This document shows, in pieces, positions 12,601 to 26,760 of a stretch of DNA of 64,000 nt. Source of the stretch: Lamellibrachia luymesi (lineage: Eukaryota; Annelida; Polychaeta; Sabellida; Siboglinidae); NCBI GenBank assembly GCA_009193005.1, contig SDWI01000045.1, forward strand, positions 756,179 through 820,178, read 5' to 3'. Under the pieces are notes generated by a model. That model was not told the DNA's origin and searched no databases. It saw nothing but the letters and a program-made list of their open reading frames with translations. Made by a program: the position numbers and the translations under genes. Each line of letters begins with the position of its first letter. Positions within the stretch are counted from its first letter, which is position 1.

Positions 12601-15600
12601 TTACTAGGTGTAGATCTATCTCCTTTTTTGTAGATCGGAGATATGTTGGCAATTAACCAATCTAATTGAACTACTCCTGTGCTTAGAGACTTGCTGAAAA
12701 TCAGTGTTAAGGCCAGTGTAACTTCATCTGCTGCCAGTTTCAGAATCTTGGCTGGGACCTCATCCGGGCATGAAGTCTTGTGTTCATCAAGATCCTTTAA
12801 CAGCCTTAACATTCCTTCTAGGTTGATTTCCAGTCAGCTTTGATGGGAATTTGTGACCTGTGGCGATGTCTAATGGGTCTCCATGTGTGAAAACAGATTG
12901 GAACTGTTTGTTCAAAATATCAGCTTTCTTTCTGTTTTCAGAATACAGTTGTTTAAATAACCTGTGATTTATACTGTATATATATCGTGTTGTAAATGTC
13001 AATCGGCACTGTAATTCCCTGGTCAGATGAATAAAGTAGTATTGTATTGTATTGTTGACCCTGGCTTCTAAGGGCTGGGATATCTGTTGTATCTTTTAAA
13101 ATTTTTTTAGTGAAGCTCCAAAATTGTTTTGTAGGTGAGAGGCATGTAGACCTAACATAGTTCCAGCACAATTCTGTAGTTTTCTTTTGGGCCTGTTTTT
13201 TCAGTTTCCTAAATTTCTACCAGTCTTATGGTTTGCCGGTCTTTTTGGCATGGTTGAAGGCACGTTGTTTTTCCTTAATCTGCATTTGACTGTGTGATTT
13301 ATCCATGGGGTATGTTTTTTACTGGTACTAATTTTAGAAGGGATGTTTTTATTCATAGCTTTGTTGATACCTTCTTTAACTGGTACGAAAGCTCAATACC
13401 TGATCTGCTTACATTTACTGGTGATGTTACTAGTTCGCTCATCTCTCTCAGGTCACTTTTTAAGTCCACCATTTGAATTCCATTGTGGTTGCTGATGCCT
13501 GGTTTTGTTTAATTTCTAAAGCTAGGAAGCTAAAACTGCCTGTTGATATCCAGTTAGAACTTTTTGATTCTCTTATATGCCCCATTTTGCTGTATGGATG
13601 TGAAATATGGGGATGTGAAAATGCTATGTTAATTGAAAAGCTGCATAGGAAATTTTATAAAAGTTTACTTGGGGTAAATAATATAACACATACTTCTACG
13701 ATTTATGGGGAACTCGAGCAATTTCCACTAAATATTAAAATAAACAGTAGATTATTGATTCTTTTTTTGTGGGACTATTGACAGGAAAGTCTAAACTGTC
13801 TTGCATTATGTATAAATTGTTATATCAGGTATCTGTTAAAAATGTATTTGAATCCCCTGGATTACTCATGTTAAATACATTTTAAATAGCATTGGCCTAT
13901 CTAACTTGTGGCTAAATCAAGAAATGGTGAATGTTAAATGGCTTAAAGTGGTTGTCAAATTAGAACTTACTGATCAGTATCACCAGCAGTGGGGTAGTAA
14001 TATTTGCAATAGTGATGGGTGTACAACCTACAGAGTAATTAAATGTGATTTTAAAATGGAGAAGTATTTTTTTACCACCAAATCTATCTAGATGTTCGTG
14101 TAAATTTTCTATTTGTTCAGCAAGGCAGGTATAGCGGAAATGATAGGTATGAGAGATTTTGTACTTTATGTTATTGTAACGATATTGGGGATGAGTTTCA
14201 TTATATGTTTAAATGTCCTTTTTTTCAAGAAGCTAGACAAAAGTTTATTTCTAGATATTATTTTGTGAGGCCAAGCACTTTAAAAATGGATCAGTTATTT
14301 AATTTTTCAAGCCATACAAAGCTAATTAACTTATGTAAATTTGTACAGGAGAATTGAAATAGTTTTTAAGTTGTAAGTTGATTTTCCTGTAACACATTTT
14401 TGTTTTGTATTTTTGGTAAAGCCGTTTACCAATGTAATTTATAAGTATTATTGAAGGTTGGATTACATACACTTATAGCCATCTCACATTGTAACAGTAG
14501 GCAACATTGTAACAGTAGGCAACATTGTAATTCTCGTGTAACCTATTAAGGTTTTTGAGAATAAAGTTGAACTGAATTGGAACTAGCATAACCTGTTCTA
14601 GAAGTGTGGGATTGGGTATGAAGAACAATTGTCCTTTCTTGTGGGTTCACTAAATAGTTGGTGTAATGAGAATTCATCTGCAATGTCCATATGTTTGGCT
14701 TACTGCACCTTGTCTAAGAGAGTGGGATTCCCACAGGATGTCTCCCAGGTTGAAATCTAAACAGACAGTCATGCCCTTCTGGATGTTTATCTTGGACACT
14801 GAGTCTCACAGATTCTCGAGGTGTTTTATATCATTCTTGTCTGGTGGGCATTAGAATGACCCTACGAGAATTGTTTTACAACCTGCAAGTTGGAACTTAA
14901 TCCAAATTATCTCATAGTCCATGACAAACTCGATCTGAGTAGGTCGTTGCGATGGGCAATGAATACTCCTTAACCGCCTTTGTTTGAGTCATGGTCTTTG
15001 CGGAATGCAATGAAGTTTGCAGGAAAGATTTCACTGTTTAAGATGGTATTGTGTAACCAAGATTCGGTTGCTATGACTATATTTGGTTGGTGTGTGTCAA
15101 GTGACTCTCGTTTGGCTTTGATGCTTTGACAGTTTGTCACATGGAGTCTCAGAGATTTTGTTCTGACTTTTGGTTTTGTGAGTAGTTTTACCTTTGTGTT
15201 TTGGGAGTGGTGGTAGCTTTTGGTGTTCATAGCTGCTCATTTTTATGATTCAGTGATGCTAAGCTATGAAAACTGTTAGACACTTCAATTGAATTATCAG
15301 TGAACAACTGTCCTAAAGAGTAGTTAGGTAGACCACAGGTAGATCACAGGCATAGCATATCCAGAGCATTCCTGTATGGTTGAGTTCTTCATAGCTATGT
15401 GTGTTCATGCTTATGTAATCAGTATGATACCATCCAAAGCAGTTATCACATGTGACACCCACTTAACAGCGTTGTAGCACAACTGACAGGGAAGCTTAGG
15501 CCTGCAAGGACCGAGGTTTACCTCTGTGTTGTGAGCAGTGACATTTAGTAGAATACATAAGTAGAAAAACGTTAGCTTTGTGTTACTATTATGGTTTACA

Positions 15601-18600
15601 ATGTAGAAACCTACACTGATTATACACTTCCTAGTTAGTATCAATGAAACTGAGCTGTCTCTAGCTGTTGTTTGTGAACAAACATATTGTGTAAAATGCT
15701 CCATGTAAGACCCTATTATTATGACGCCAAAGAATGCGATGGACAACCTTGAGTTCGGGACACCAGTGCCTAGGCTCAGGCTTTCTTCAGAGTCATGAGA
15801 ATTATTAGGGTGAGCCCAGAGGGGGCGGGTGTTGACAACCTAAAGATACTTTGATGACAATAAACAATGAGATAACCACCTACGAGAACTGCATGTTGAC
15901 ATGGATTGTTAGTCCTAGACTAGTCACACCACACTAAAGTGTTGTCAAAGTGTCTGTATTGTAAAATAATGTAAATATGTAGATGTTATTATCTTGTTAT
16001 ATTTGTTAAATGGTTTGAATTGAGTTTATTTATTAGTGTAAAAAGAATTATTGTTTGTTTGTTTGAGTCATTTATGTTGTGTTATCTTCAGTATTCATCT
16101 GAGGAAGAGGAAGAGAATTTGGATGATACGATGGCGAGACTAGCCAAGAAAAAGAAGGTCGGTATGAACATGAATTGACATTTGTATAAATGTGGGGGTT
16201 AGATGATCAGATGATCAGGTAGCTGTAGAGACAAATAAGTTAGTGGCTGGAGAGTGGGGGGTATAGTTTATACTGAACATAATTTATTTCATTTGTATAG
16301 AATGTTTACTGTTGTATTTGTGATCAAAACACTCAGTATAAATGTATCTTGTCAGAGTTGGGTTACAACCTGCATGTACCATGTGCCTTTTCTCTGGTTA
16401 AGATCAAAGGTTTTATGTGTAAAGAAAATACATTGCTGGGTGTTACTGTAAACAACAGAGTAGACAGTATTTACCATTATCATTATTTACATGATCTTTT
16501 TGTGTTTTTAGCATGCACAGAAACCTTGCCAACATTGATACATATGTTGGATTGTGTTTTAGGACCTGATACAAGTAGATCATGAAAAGATCTACTACCG
16601 ACCATTCAGGAAAGATTTCTACATTGAAGTTCCAGAGATTGCCCGAATGACGCCTGAAGGTAAACGCTGGTAAACATGTACTAGTTAACTAATAGTACTG
16701 CAGGCGTGCGTGGTTCTACAAGGTGCTGCCATCTGAAGGTAGACGCTGGTAAACATGTACTAGTTAACTAATAGTACTGCAGGCGTGCGTGGCTCTACAA
16801 GGTGCTGCCATCTGAAGGTAGACGCTGGTAAACATGTACTAGTTAACTAATAGTACTGCAGGCGTGCATGGTTCTACAAGGTGCTGCCATACTTTTATAT
16901 GACTTGGCACAGTATGAGAGTGGTTTAAAAAATAGCGATTTTACTGGGGTGCAGAGAGTTTGCACTAAATGACCTTGCAGTAACCTTGACCACTACCCAA
17001 ACATGTATGCCATGACTATCATCTAATACATCATAAGAAAGCCCTATGGTTTGTGTACTTGTGTGCCAAGTTTTATGTTCACAGCTTGAATAGAAGAGCT
17101 GGTTGCTATGGTACTGTGAAGTGTAAACAAAAAGAGCAGTAAAATTGTACAGTGAAACAATTAAAGCCTGATTTCTCAGTTTAATGTGTTTTGTGATGGT
17201 CGAGTAGTATCTTGTCAACAAATCGCCAATTTTTACCCTAGGACATGGTGTAATGCATCATATTAAAACTAAGAAATAACTGCTTCTGACTGTGAATAAC
17301 TCGGTTTATTTGTTTGCCCCCTTGTGGCTGATTTTGACTTCGGGCATCACATCTGTTACAGAGGTGGCTGCCTACAGGATAGAGCTGGAGGGCATCAAGG
17401 TGCGGGGCAAGGGGTGTCCCAAACCCATCAAGACCTGGGCTCAGTGCGGAGTCGAGAAGAAGGTGATGGAATGTCTGAAGAAGTAAGTCGTAGAAAGTGA
17501 ATCATGATATGCTGGAAACTGCTGAGGAGCAGACTTGGTCAGTTACATGAAATGAAGCACCAATTCTGGAATTGGTGTGATGTTTTTAGAAATAAATTTA
17601 CAAGAATATGTAAAGGTTTGTCAGTAACTTTTCTATTATTTTTACAATTACATCATGTAACCATTTAACTCAAATTATTTGCTACAAATAATAAATAAAA
17701 TATAATATCTTGCATATATCCTGTTTGTTTGCCATTATGTACAAATAATATGCAGAAATTGTGTAAAGATGCCGTAAAAATAGATGTTATTTTTTGGCAT
17801 TGAATATGTCCTTGGTTGTTCTATTCACATACTGTTTGATATGGAATTGGTATTTTGGAGGTGGAATTGGTACATTGTGATTGGTGTGGAATTGGTAGGC
17901 TTTGATTGGTGTGGAATTGGCATTGACCCAAGTCTGCTGAGGAATGGCTCACAGAGAGTGGCTCATAGTGCACACAAAGCGTGGCTCATAGTGCACACAG
18001 ATAGTGGCTCAGAGTGGACATGGAGAGTGGCTCATAGTGCACACAGAGAGTGGATAATAGTGTAGACACAGAGTGGCTCAGAATGTGCACAGAGGGTGGC
18101 TTAGGGTGCACACAGAAATTGGCTCAGTGTGTACAGAGGGAGTGGCTCGGAGTGCGCACAGAGTAGTGGTTTCTCTTGAAGTCGTAGAAATCTAGGTTTT
18201 GTGGTATCGTAAAGCAGTTTTATCTTGGCCAAAATAAAATGCTTACATGGACTTTAGTTTGAATCTCAAAGCTATACTGATCATGCATGCTACAAATGAA
18301 GCAATGGTACTTGTGAGAGGTTCAAAACTACCTCTGCCGTTGCGAAGCTTTTGCAACTTCGTTTACCCCACTTTACCTTTGTCTTTCGGAAGAGACAGTA
18401 AAAGCCGTTGGTCCCTTCTATCTGGTGCCTATGCCAGGGGAAGTAAAAGACCCCGCACAGGGAAATGGAAAATACCTGCTGTGGACTCACTAATTCTAGA
18501 GAAGGAAAACTGAAACCTATGTTAGCTCAAGACTGTTTGTAGTTAAATGTCATAAGTCATAAGGTCCTTGCTAGTACTATGATTGTTCCAACCTAAAACA

Positions 18601-21600
18601 CTACTTGTCACGGCTAGTGCTTCAGCCCGGACGCCTTACTCAATTCTGTGCTTGTGTTGTATTTAAATAAATGTACTTTTGACCTTCCTTGGGCTGTGTA
18701 AGACTTGTTCGCCTCTTGCTGCCACCAGGGGTTTGTTTGAGACCCCGACTCCGATCCAGTCGCAGGCTATTCCTGCCACCATGTCTGGGAAGGACGTCAT
18801 TGGCATTGCCAAGACTGGCAGCGGCAAGACAATAGCATTTCTACTGCCCATGCTTCGTCATATTCTCGACCAGCCCCCTCTGGAGGAGGACGATGGACCA
18901 ATTGGTGAGTGGCTTGCTGAGCAGGTCAGCGTTTTTTATCGTTGTTAACATTCTGCAGAAGTTAAATAGCTGCTTCGTCGATCTCAACTGACATGAGTTA
19001 TTAAAATGTATGTCATTAAATTAGGATCTGCCCAGAATTATTAGACTTTATAATGGAGTGACATTTAAATGAAATGCTTAAATTCTGCAAGTGATTGCTG
19101 GAATGTTTTGAGGGATGAGACCAGTGGTATATTATTGATAAATATGTTCTCATGAACAGTGAAGGAAATGATGGCTTGATGCTGCCAGTATTACGTCGCA
19201 ACAAACATACATACTTGGCAGATCCTAGGTGAAGTTTTCTTGGAATGATGATACAAGGCAGGTTACTTATGATGCGTGTTGTCCTGTGCTTGGGACGTCA
19301 TGTGTGTTCTTTCAGCCATCATAATGACGCCGACGAGAGAGCTCGCCATACAGATAACAAAGGATTGTAAACGCTTCACAAAGCCACTCAACCTGAAGGT
19401 TGTCTGTGTGTACGGAGGCACAGGAATCTCTGAGCAGATCGCGGAACTGAAGCGAGGGGCGGAGATCATTGTCTGCACACCCGGCAGGATGATTGACATG
19501 TTAGCAGCCAACAATGGTGAAACTTCATTGTTAAACATGAACTGATAGCTGCATCTCAACATAGGTTGCCTATAGCTACATTGTGCTTAGTGAATCTGTT
19601 ATGTTAAATGAAATGTATGTGTACCACTTGTAACAGTTTGTAACTTATCACTGAGCAGTGCGCATCATTATATAGAAAGAATCGAACAGTTCATCTAAAG
19701 AAGGTTGGAGAAACAAGCCAGAAAGTTACAGGCCAGTAAGTCTATTTGAGTTAATGTGAACATTAGCAAGATACCATATGGTAGATTTCTAGTTAGACAT
19801 AACCAGATAAATCGATCTCAACATGGAATCCTATCCTACATGCCAAGTTATGCTTAACAAATCTGTACAAGATACTAAGATAAAGGGTCATCAGTAGATG
19901 TTACGGCTGGTCTCTGATGTCATGTGGGGCGTGGTCGTGTATCATGTGGGGCACGGTAGTGTATCATGTGGGGCGCGGTAGTGTATCATGTGGGGCGCGG
20001 TAGTGTAGTGGTTAAAACGTTGGGCTCTCAATCTAGAGAATCCGTATTCAAATTCTCTTGCTACCGTTATAACTACTGTATAAATGCTATATAAATACCT
20101 GGCTAGAGAGAGATGATGACATTGGAATGAACAGGTCTGCCAGGGGGTGATGTGTAAAGCACTTTGAACAGTCCCAAGGACTCAACACCACGCTGTATAA
20201 GAATGGGCCTTTTATAATGTTGGCGTCTTTCTGGTCATGCAGGTCGGGTGACAAATCTGCGGCGGTGTACATACATTGTGCTAGACGAGGCAGACAGGAT
20301 GTTTGACATGGGCTTTGAACCTCAGGTGAAACAGCCCAATGTCTTTATCTAGGAGTGTTTGTTAGTGTTTGTCATGCAAGTTACAGCAGTGGGAATGGAC
20401 AGAAATGGCAGTGTGTCAATAATCAACAGTTATTACAAAATTGGTTGTTTCTATGTAGAAACACCATATAAAAATATTCTGAATAATAATAATAATACAG
20501 TAACACAATCATATGTGGCTGCAACTATCAGTGGATTGTATTGTGTTAATTCTAAGAAACTGAGCAACATTGTGAAAATGGCATTACCTAATTGTTCTAG
20601 ATTTTAACTGTTTATATTGTGAAGAGCCATAGCTCATTGTTATAGATTTTAATAGTTAATGTTATGAAATAGACCGATATACTGTGTATAAAGTCTGATT
20701 ACTTATACTTGAAACATACTTTTTAATTGTTTTTATGATGCATTTAGTTAATTTTAACCTGAAACCTTGGTAACCTACTGTACATAGCTCTCTCCCTTGG
20801 TGTGTCCCTCTCTCACTTAGTGTGTCCCTCTCTCACTTAGTGTGTCCTCTTTCTCACTTTGTGTGTCTTCTCTCACTTAGTGTGTCCTCTCTCACTTTGT
20901 GTGTCTTCTCTCTCAGTGTGTAATCTCTCTCTCTCTCACTTAGTGTGTCCTCTCTCTCACTTACCGTGTCCCCCTCTCTCTCTCTCTGTCTCTCTCTCTC
21001 ACTTAGTGCATCCCGCTCTCACTTAGTATGTCATCACTCTCTCTCTCACTTAATGTGTCCTCTCTCTCTCTCTCTCTCGCATAGTGTGTCCTCACTCTCA
21101 GTTAGCGTGTCCACTCTCTTGCTTAATGTGTCTTCTCTCACTTAGTATGTCCTCTCTCTCACTTTGTATGTCCCTCTTTCAGCGTATCCTCTGTCTCACT
21201 TTGTGTGTCGCTCTTTCATTTTATATGTCTCTCTTTCAGTGTGCCCTCTCTCTCTCTCACTTAGTGTGTCCCTCTCTCACGTAGTGTGTACTCTCTTAGT
21301 GTGTCCCTCTCTCACTTAGTGTGTCCTCTCTCTCACCCACACAGGTCATGAAGATTGTCGACAATGTGCGGCCCGACCGACAAACGGTCATGTTCTCAGC
21401 TACTTTCCCCCGCCAGATGGAGGCACTAGCAAGACGTATCCTCAATAAGCCAATTGAGGTGCAGGTCGGAGGTCGCAGTGTGGTGTGCACAGATGTTGAA
21501 CAACATGTGGTATGTCCACTTTTCTTGTGTCTGTCAGTCAACAGGTTGAGTAGAGAGTCAATGCTGCCTTTTCCCATAACAATTGTATTATTGTGACGAA

Positions 21601-24600
21601 AACCTGCAGCTTATGTATTGATGAAGCCATTAAAGGGACTCTTTAACAGCATAAAACTTATAGCAATTATCATCATCTTTACTGAATATGTTGTTCTAAA
21701 AGTGTGGTCTAAATATGTGGTCAAAAGATGACACCACAAAATGTTTTTAACAAACATAAATATTGTAAACCAACATAATTTTGTTGTTAAGTTTTGGATT
21801 ACTGATGCGTGCTTAGTTTCTGATCCTTACATCATTATTTCTATTTGTACATCGATATCCACATCAGTCCTATTTATGCTGTAGCAACATTTTCATAATC
21901 TAGCATGTCATGTTGGTTTGAGTCTAGGAAACGTCCAAGTTATAAAGAGCTGTGAGATTCTTGGTGTATTTGTAGGTGGTGATTGAGGAGGACGACAAGT
22001 TCTTCAAGCTACTGGAGTTGTTGGGTATCTACCAGGAGGGGGGCAGTGTGCTGGTGTTTGTGGACAAGCAGGAGCATGCAGATGATCTAATGAAGGACCT
22101 CATGCGCCACTCCTACCCGTGTCTCGCTCTGCACGGGGGCATAGACCAGTATGACAGAGACAGTACCATCTCAGACTTTAAATCCAGCAATATTAAACTG
22201 TTGGTAAGTTTAGGGGCCACCATGGTGCAGGATTCGCACAGGTCGCCGAAAGTCTTTAATGTTCTTGAATTTGATTTTTCTGCTTGAGTACCCTTGAGTG
22301 TTCTTGAATTTCACTGGATGTTTTTTAATGTTCTTGGAAACATATTTTCTATGTTGTGTTGTGTACTTGTGGTAAATTACTTCATTTATATTTATAATTG
22401 TTTAATTTTTCGTTGAGAATTTCACAGATCACCAGATGTCACTACATGCCAACATGAACCAATCGGTTGAGTGTAGTCTCTGGGCTGACATTGTGTTCTG
22501 TGTGGACTTGATATGTGTCTACTGTCACTGTCTAGTTAGTCTCCGAGGTGACATGTTTTGTTACAGGTGGCCACGTTTGTCAGCTCAAGGACCTTGTGTG
22601 TGTCTAGTCTCCAGGCTGACATTGTGTTATGTTACAGGTGGCCACGTCTGTAGCAGCTCGTGGACTTGATGTAAAAGAACTCATCCTTGTCGTCAACTAC
22701 GACTGTCCTAACCACTACGAGGACTACGTGCACAGATGTGGGTAGGTGCAGGGCAGGTGCAGGGCAGGTGCAGGGTAGGTGCAGGGTAGGTGCAGGGCAG
22801 GATGCTTGTGAGGAACTTGTGCTTCATTGCTTCAAATCCCCCTCCTCAGTTCACTCATTCGCAAATCAGGTTCGTTGATGATCAAATCTGTAGAGTAGTG
22901 TAAATAGTCTTAAGTCATAGTATATAGATGTAAATAGTCTTATGTCATAGTATATAGATGTAAATAGTCTTAAGTCATAGTATATAGATGTAAATAGTCT
23001 TATGTCATAGTATATAGATGCACAGCCACACTTGCTGAATTATGACTGTATGCATTCAAAGATCATTTATTAGTTCGTCTGATGATTTCGTCAAAACTAA
23101 ATAATACATTTGCACAAATGACGTAGCATGTCATAGTGGATACTGGATAGGTTAGATTTTTCACAAAATGAGTAATGAGGTGAGTGAATAAACTGAATTG
23201 AGAAGGGACTTCAACTGTTCTTAGCTATATTCTTAATTGTATTATTAATGGTGGTGATGATTGGCTGTATAATTCATTGATGTACAACATGTTGTCGCTC
23301 ACTGTTAAGGCGGACAGGACGTGCTGGCAACAAGGGCTTTGCATACACATTCATCACATCAGAGCAATACCGCTATGCTGGTGACATCATCAGGGCAATG
23401 GAGATGTCCAACACAACAATTGTACCCGAACTCAAGAAGCTGTGGGACGATTACGTCAACAAATCACAGGCGGTTAGTTGATCTCAACAAAACAAAAGTG
23501 CAAGTTCCAATCACCTAGCCCAAGTGCAAGTTGTTTATCATTCAGTGGTCATGTGTGATGTGTTGTTATGGTTACAGGAGGGTAAACGGGTGAAGAGCCA
23601 GAGTGGTTTCAAAGGCAAGGGTTTCAAGTTTGACGAGACAGAGGCTCATCTTGTTAGCGAGCGCAAGAAACTCCAGAGGGCAGCAATGGGCTTCCAAGAC
23701 TCGGACGACGACGAGAGTGGCATGGACGTGAGTAGGGGCTACTTGATGAGAATTAATCAAGTTATATCCATTTCAACTGAAAGCCTAAATTGATACATAT
23801 CTGATAAGGATAGGTACACACAGATGGACAAATTGTTGTACTCTCAATAAGCCAAGCTTCTTTGTCCACTAGCTATCTGGAGCTCTCATGGTAGAGATCT
23901 CGTGAAATTGTAATACTGTATAAGCCAAAGATGGAGGTGAAGAAATATAGTACAAAAATTACTTTTAAGTTTTATAGATTTTATAAGAATCCCTTCCTGC
24001 TGGTGACACATTTTAACTGTCACACTAGCAGGGTTTGTCTGCTTGTAATTCAGTGGATGGCAATGTTCCAGTTCCAGTGAGGAGTACCCAGAGAGGCAAT
24101 GTGTAACATTTGGCACTGTGAGTAAACTGCGTGGCTGGCTTTAATCCCGTGTCATGTTGTTGACTTACAGATAGACCAGCAGATAGAGGACATGTTTGCG
24201 AGTGTGAAGCGGGTCACAGATGTCACCAAGCCGATGGTGAACCAACAGGGCCCTCCCTCTGCCAGTAACATGCAGAAACTGGAGTTGGCCAAACGCCTCG
24301 CATCTCGCATCAACATGGCCAAGAACCTTGGGGCTGAGGCACAGGACATCACACAACAAGCTGCAGCTGCCATCTTCAAGGGCAGCATGCCGGCACCGTC
24401 AGTCTCGGTAAGGACTGTAGCAGTTCTTGCCTTGGGTGCATTTGTGGAGCATAGTAGTCGGTAGTCCGGTGTTTAGAGTCAGTCGAGAGGACCTGGGTTT
24501 AAGTCCACCTGCTGACATTTCGAAACTTGGCCAGTTTCGTTCATTCCACACTGCTCCAGTTCACTCTGTTGTATGAGTACCTGGCTGTATGAGTACCTGG

Positions 24601-26701
24601 CTGTTTTGGATGCATATTAGATAATAGTCTTCATGCAGTAATTACATGTAATGAACAGGTCTGTCAGGGGTGGAGTGTAAAATGCTTTGAGCAGTCTTTG
24701 ACTGGATGCTGTGAGTTCTCTTGTGTAGTTGACAACATCGTCACACCATCAACTCTTGTGTAGTTGACAACGTCGTCACACCATCAACTCTTGTGTAGTT
24801 GACAACGTCGTCACACCATCAACTCTTGTGTAGTTGACAACGTCGTCACACCGTCAACTCCTTGCTCTTTCCCTGGGTTGCTATTCAATTGTTCTGATGG
24901 TCCATCTGTTGTCTTTCTCTTGCTGTGCGGTCCGGCCATTTCCACTTTATTTTCAAGACATGTTATTATACATAATATCACAAGACCAATACGGTTTCAC
25001 ACAAAAATATTTCATTTACATGACTTATAGATAAAATATCAATTGCAACCGATAGCAACACCTTCAATATATTTATTGATCTATCTAAAGCCTTTGACAC
25101 TATAGACATAATTATTCACATCAGTGAATAAAACGTACAATATCCCATCTCAAGCAATTAAAATTAACGGATCGGCCATCCCTCAAGCTAACTTCACTAA
25201 CTTCTTGGTGTGTATATAGACAAATACTTAAGTCGGTCAGTACACTTGAACATACTGGCAACTAAACTTACACAAAATATTGGCATACTCTGCAAACTTA
25301 AACATTTTCTCCCCTCATACATCTTAAATTTTTCTTTTTTTTCTTTAGTACTACCACATCTACAATACTGTACTCTAATATGGGCTAATACATACTCTAC
25401 AAAACTTGACAAGATCAGAATGCTGCAAAAAAACTATTAGGATCATGAACAAATCTGATTACCTTGCTCACTCTGAACCGCTATTTAAACAACAATTTAC
25501 TAAAAATTTTAGATATTTACAAACTGCAACTAGGGCTAATTATGTACAAGCATACTCGTCAAGCACTTCCAAACAGCATTTCAGCACTATTTCAAAGAAA
25601 TATGGAAATCCATAATTACAATACTAGGAACATCAATGATTACTTTATGCATGAAGCATGGACAAACACATGGAAATGTATAATTAAATACTCTAGGCCT
25701 TTGTTAAGTTAATACATACTGCAACATGTCCTAATTTCCCACATGGACTTTTTTCGTATTCTCTATATTGCAGATACCAATTAATATTAACTTTACTGCT
25801 CAATTATCTGGAATATGACAGATCGTTGTAATTTTTTATTTGCGTCACATCTAATATTATTAATATAATCTCCAATTTGTAGCATCATTCCATGACAAGG
25901 TTACTATACCTAATTATAGGTGGTTCTCGTAATAAGCCCCTTGGGGTTTCCAGAGAATCTCCCGAGTTACCAGGTGAAATTAATTATGATCATACTTGTA
26001 ACAACAGTGTAAATGAGTAACCAAATAAACTCGCATTGATTGATTGATTGATTGATTGATATCTCTTTCTTTTGTTCTTCTGATTTGGTGTGGCCTTGGG
26101 TATATATTTTGTTTGTTTGCACAACCCCAAATGTTTGACATAAAAAACTGAAAGAAATTGTGAACCGAGATAGGTTGTAAAGTTGGGGTGTGGCTTGTAA
26201 TTGAGGTGGGGCTTTTGATACAGCTGATATGGTAGTGTGGTCATTGCACTAGTGCTTGTGTTGCAGTCGAAGTCGATCGCAGAGCAGATGGCGGAGAAGA
26301 TCAATGCCAAGTTGGGCTACAAGCCCCCGGTGGAGGAAGAGAAGGAAGATGAGGGGAATGCTGGGGAGACCTTCAAGAGGTACGAGGAGGAACTCGAGAT
26401 CAACGACTTCCCTCAGACTGCACGCTGGAAGGTCACCTCCAAGGTGAGACCATTGGTCAGGCATGGCTAGTCCAGTGGCCGGTCAGCGCACTGTGAGCTA
26501 GGCAGATTACTAGGACAGGTATAGTCACTTCTTAAATGTCAACAAATCAGGTTCATAAGTAGAAATGCAAATTTAGTGATATAGATTGTATGACAATGAC
26601 TGAGAAATACCTAAACCTGTCATAATTGTTAATTTGTAACCCATTGTGACTACAATACATTATATTACGTATCATGTAAAAGCCTTTGCGACTAATGTAT
26701 T

Positions 26702-26760
<59 letters not shown>

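Larger units (their letters stand above)
11405..15750 (-). mobile_element. Old CR1/L2-type LINE, minus strand, with nested insertions
   Basis: Read on the minus strand from 15750 down, one decayed element shows: a hydrophobic start with TEVNLGP then a C..C....W PHD-like finger (15.74-15.3 kb); an apurinic endonuclease (NCQSIKAKRESL, IVIATESWL, 15.2-14.94 kb); a DFNLGDI block and the ADEFSLHQLFSEPTRK block (14.85-14.6 kb); then, beyond an inserted plus-strand LINE, the reverse transcriptase (SPTKQFWSFTKK, SNYRPVSLT, GFCKHHFCETQL, VADDCVMY, NLYSCPQDLKSTA, VRPHLEYSLTVWDPF) down to 11.5 kb. Frames are broken many times, so it is dead. It fills the 5-kb DDX46 intron 11110-16091. A CR1/L2-like clade is inferred from domain order. 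Confidence 0.85.

Noticed and set aside
20000..20075. Functional tRNA gene
   Set aside because: A and B boxes are degenerate and the acceptor stem does not pair; the shared 3' body on several copies marks it as a SINE.
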